From JBCCSZ01 sp039199225 (lineage in GTDB: Bacteria; Bacteroidota; Bacteroidia; Chitinophagales; Saprospiraceae), in contig JBCCSZ010000352.1 in the NCBI GenBank assembly GCA_039199225.1, positions 1 through 7,461 of the forward strand: 7,461 nt of DNA, given 5' to 3'. This document shows positions 5,699 through 7,461 of this stretch, piece after piece (the first letter of the stretch is position 1; each line of letters begins with the position of its first letter). A model generated the notes under the pieces. The model ran no database searches and was not told the DNA's origin. It worked only from the letters and a program-made list of their open reading frames with translations. The translations under genes and the position numbers were made by a program.

Positions 5699-7461
5699 AT
5701 GAAGAAGACTGGTAATGTTTTAGGATTGTTCTCCGGTGCGGGTGGTTTGGATGTGGGATTTCATGGCTGTGGGTTCAACATCAAGGCATGTATCGATATT
5801 GACGCTGATTCGTGTAGGAGTTTGGAGCTAAACAAAGGTAAGTATATTGATAGTCAGACGATTATATATAATGAAGATATTACGACGATTGACTTCGAGC
5901 AGCTAAAGTCTGAGGTAGGGGAAATCGACTTTATAATCGGTGGTCCGCCTTGCCAAAGTTTTTCTGCAGCAGGCCGAAGGGCCGGAGGCGTCACGGGGGT
6001 CAATGATACGAGAGGCTCTCTGTTTTACTACTATTGTCAAGCCCTGAAAGCGTTTCGTCCCAAGGGTTTTTTGTTTGAAAATGTTCGGGGAATCCTCCAA
6101 GCGAATAAGCTCAAAGATTGGGAAATCATCAAGTCTTCCTTTTCTGAACTTGGTTACAATTTAAATTACCGAATTCTTGATGCTGCCGCCTACGGAGTGG
6201 CGCAACATCGCGAGCGGGTCATCTTGGTTGGATCGCTTGATCAGTCGTTCTTATTTCCGAGGCCAACGCATGGTCCTGATAGTAAATCTAAAAGACCATA
6301 TACCAAGTCGATCGATGTATTGGAGGAATTGAATGATCCGCATGAAAAAGTGGCGCCATATGGTGGTAAGTATGGACACCTCATTGCTGATGTTCCGCCC
6401 GGTATGAATTATTCTTTCTACACAGAACGGATGGGACACAAGGAGCCGAAGTTTGCATGGAGGTCAAAATTTTCAGGTTTTTTGTACAAACTTGATCCGG
6501 ACAAACCGTCAAAAACAATTGTCGCCTACCAAGGCAAATACGATGGTCCGTTTCACTGGGAAAAGGATCGAAAGTTAAACGTGGATGAATTGAAAAGAAT
6601 TCAAAGTTTTCCGGATGACTATCAACTATTTGGCTCTGTTAATTCTCAAATAAGACAAATCGGAAATTCTGTCGCGCCATTGTTTGCTAAGGAATTGGCA
6701 AAGGCAGTACACGATCAGTTTTACACCAAAAAATACGGCATTGAATTAATTGACAATGATGTAAAACTTTCCTTTGACAAACGCAAAGGAAAAAAGGCTA
6801 GGGTGACCAGGGCAAAGAGAAAGGCGTCCAGCGATGTGGCTACAGATCAATTATCCATGTTTGATCAACCAGCATCACTCGTCAATCAAGACGAAATTCG
6901 TTTTGATCTGAATGCTGACTGGAAGGTAAAAGCAAAACTCAACAATGGATTCTGGAAGGTGAAAGTCGATAACAAAACCAAGGATAAGAAATCTAAAAAG
7001 ATAAATGTAGTACTAGACTTTCACGATGCTGTCAATAACAAATTCAATAAGATAAGTCTGGATCAAAGGTACAATAGTATATGGGATATTAAATATGGAT
7101 GGGAAGCAATCCATCAGCTGGTGGATCGGTCGTCCAGTTATGAAAGCCTCCTGCCGCTATACGGGCATTTTACAGAGCCATATCCTAAATTTAGAATTCG
7201 TATAAAACACGATAAGAACGAGCCATCAAAATTGACGGATTTGCTGAATAAAATATCCGATTATTCATTTTTAGGTAAGCTACATAAACTGGATGTTTTA
7301 AATGAATATTCAGACTTTGAGCAGCCCATAGAGCTGGTAAAGATGCTGAGAACCATCTCGTTTGATATTCGGGTCCACGAAACCAATAGGTCCATTCCCG
7401 AGGGGCTATTCAAATTTTGCTATCCTTTTACACTGCCTGAAAAGCATATGAGTTTTGTTTC
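5699..7461 (+). CDS. DNA (cytosine-5-)-methyltransferase with long C-terminal extension (3' partial)
   Basis: This enzyme transfers a methyl group from S-adenosylmethionine to carbon 5 of cytosine in a specific DNA site. The frame runs 587 codons to the window edge without a stop. An in-frame TAA at 5666-5668 limits the start to ATG 5699 or the adjacent TTG. The order of motifs is canonical: motif I GLFSGAGGLDVGF (9-21, SAM binding), motif IV GGPPCQSFS with catalytic Cys85, motif VI ENVRG (127-131), motif VIII QHRERV (169-174), motif IX around RIQSFPDDY (300-308) and motif X RQIGNSVAP (319-327). The target-recognition region between VIII and IX is short, and the target site cannot be read from it. 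The catalytic core ends near residue 345, where most enzymes of this family stop. Here a Lys/Arg-rich linker follows (361-375), then QLSMF (384-388), then at least 195 residues of mixed composition that I do not recognise. No clear PD-(D/E)xK or HNH nuclease motif was seen. A restriction partner may lie to the right of the window. Confidence 0.95.
   Translation, partial: MKKTGNVLGLFSGAGGLDVGFHGCGFNIKACIDIDADSCRSLELNKGKYIDSQTIIYNEDITTIDFEQLKSEVGEIDFIIGGPPCQSFSAAGRRAGGVTGVNDTRGSLFYYYCQALKAFRPKGFLFENVRGILQANKLKDWEIIKSSFSELGYNLNYRILDAAAYGVAQHRERVILVGSLDQSFLFPRPTHGPDSKSKRPYTKSIDVLEELNDPHEKVAPYGGKYGHLIADVPPGMNYSFYTERMGHKEPKFAWRSKFSGFLYKLDPDKPSKTIVAYQGKYDGPFHWEKDRKLNVDELKRIQSFPDDYQLFGSVNSQIRQIGNSVAPLFAKELAKAVHDQFYTKKYGIELIDNDVKLSFDKRKGKKARVTRAKRKASSDVATDQLSMFDQPASLVNQDEIRFDLNADWKVKAKLNNGFWKVKVDNKTKDKKSKKINVVLDFHDAVNNKFNKISLDQRYNSIWDIKYGWEAIHQLVDRSSSYESLLPLYGHFTEPYPKFRIRIKHDKNEPSKLTDLLNKISDYSFLGKLHKLDVLNEYSDFEQPIELVKMLRTISFDIRVHETNRSIPEGLFKFCYPFTLPEKHMSFV

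Noticed and set aside
5903..6100. 65-codon open frame on the - strand
   Set aside because: It is antisense to the methyltransferase segment carrying the catalytic motif GGPPCQSFS, so it is not a gene.
1..7461. Search by eye for CRISPR arrays, tRNA genes, insertion sequence ends and attachment sites
   Set aside because: No regularly spaced repeats, cloverleaf-like sequence, transposase or integrase frame, or paired terminal repeats were found.

Overview
The window looks like chromosomal DNA of a member of the Bacteroidota. The signs are a C-terminal type IX secretion (T9SS) sorting domain on a large secreted protein, a Y_Y_Y/LytS-type sensor histidine kinase, a TAnnTTTG-type -7 promoter element, and start sites without strong Shine-Dalgarno sequences. 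The combination of a metalloprotease, a parallel beta-helix and a T9SS tail is reminiscent of Saprospiria or Cytophagia, but that finer placement is only an impression.

Layout from left to right. (1) Positions 2-1126, + strand: the 3' part of a membrane sensor histidine kinase with a Y_Y_Y domain, one transmembrane helix, a His_kinase (LytS/YehU-type) phosphoacceptor region and an HATPase domain. Its 5' end lies outside the window. (2) Positions 1127-1192: a 66-base convergent gap with an imperfect hairpin that may end transcription from both sides. (3) Positions 1193-5170, - strand: a complete 1325-residue secreted protein. It has a signal peptide, a reprolysin-like (M12B-type) zinc protease domain, an Ig-like stretch, a long right-handed beta-helix, a helical segment and the T9SS tail. 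(4) Positions 5171-5698: a sparse region with a weakly supported 87-codon frame on the - strand, a nested hairpin at the end of that frame, and the promoter of the next gene. (5) Positions 5699 to the right edge, + strand: a DNA cytosine-5 methyltransferase with all key motifs, a basic linker and a long C-terminal extension I cannot assign. It is cut by the window edge.

The three large genes do not form an operon. The kinase converges on the protease gene, and the protease and methyltransferase genes are divergent. The methyltransferase may begin a restriction-modification or other defence locus that continues to the right. The points most worth following are its C-terminal module and a QLSMF sequence in the linker that resembles a sliding-clamp-binding peptide. 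No RNA gene, CRISPR array, insertion sequence or integrase was seen.
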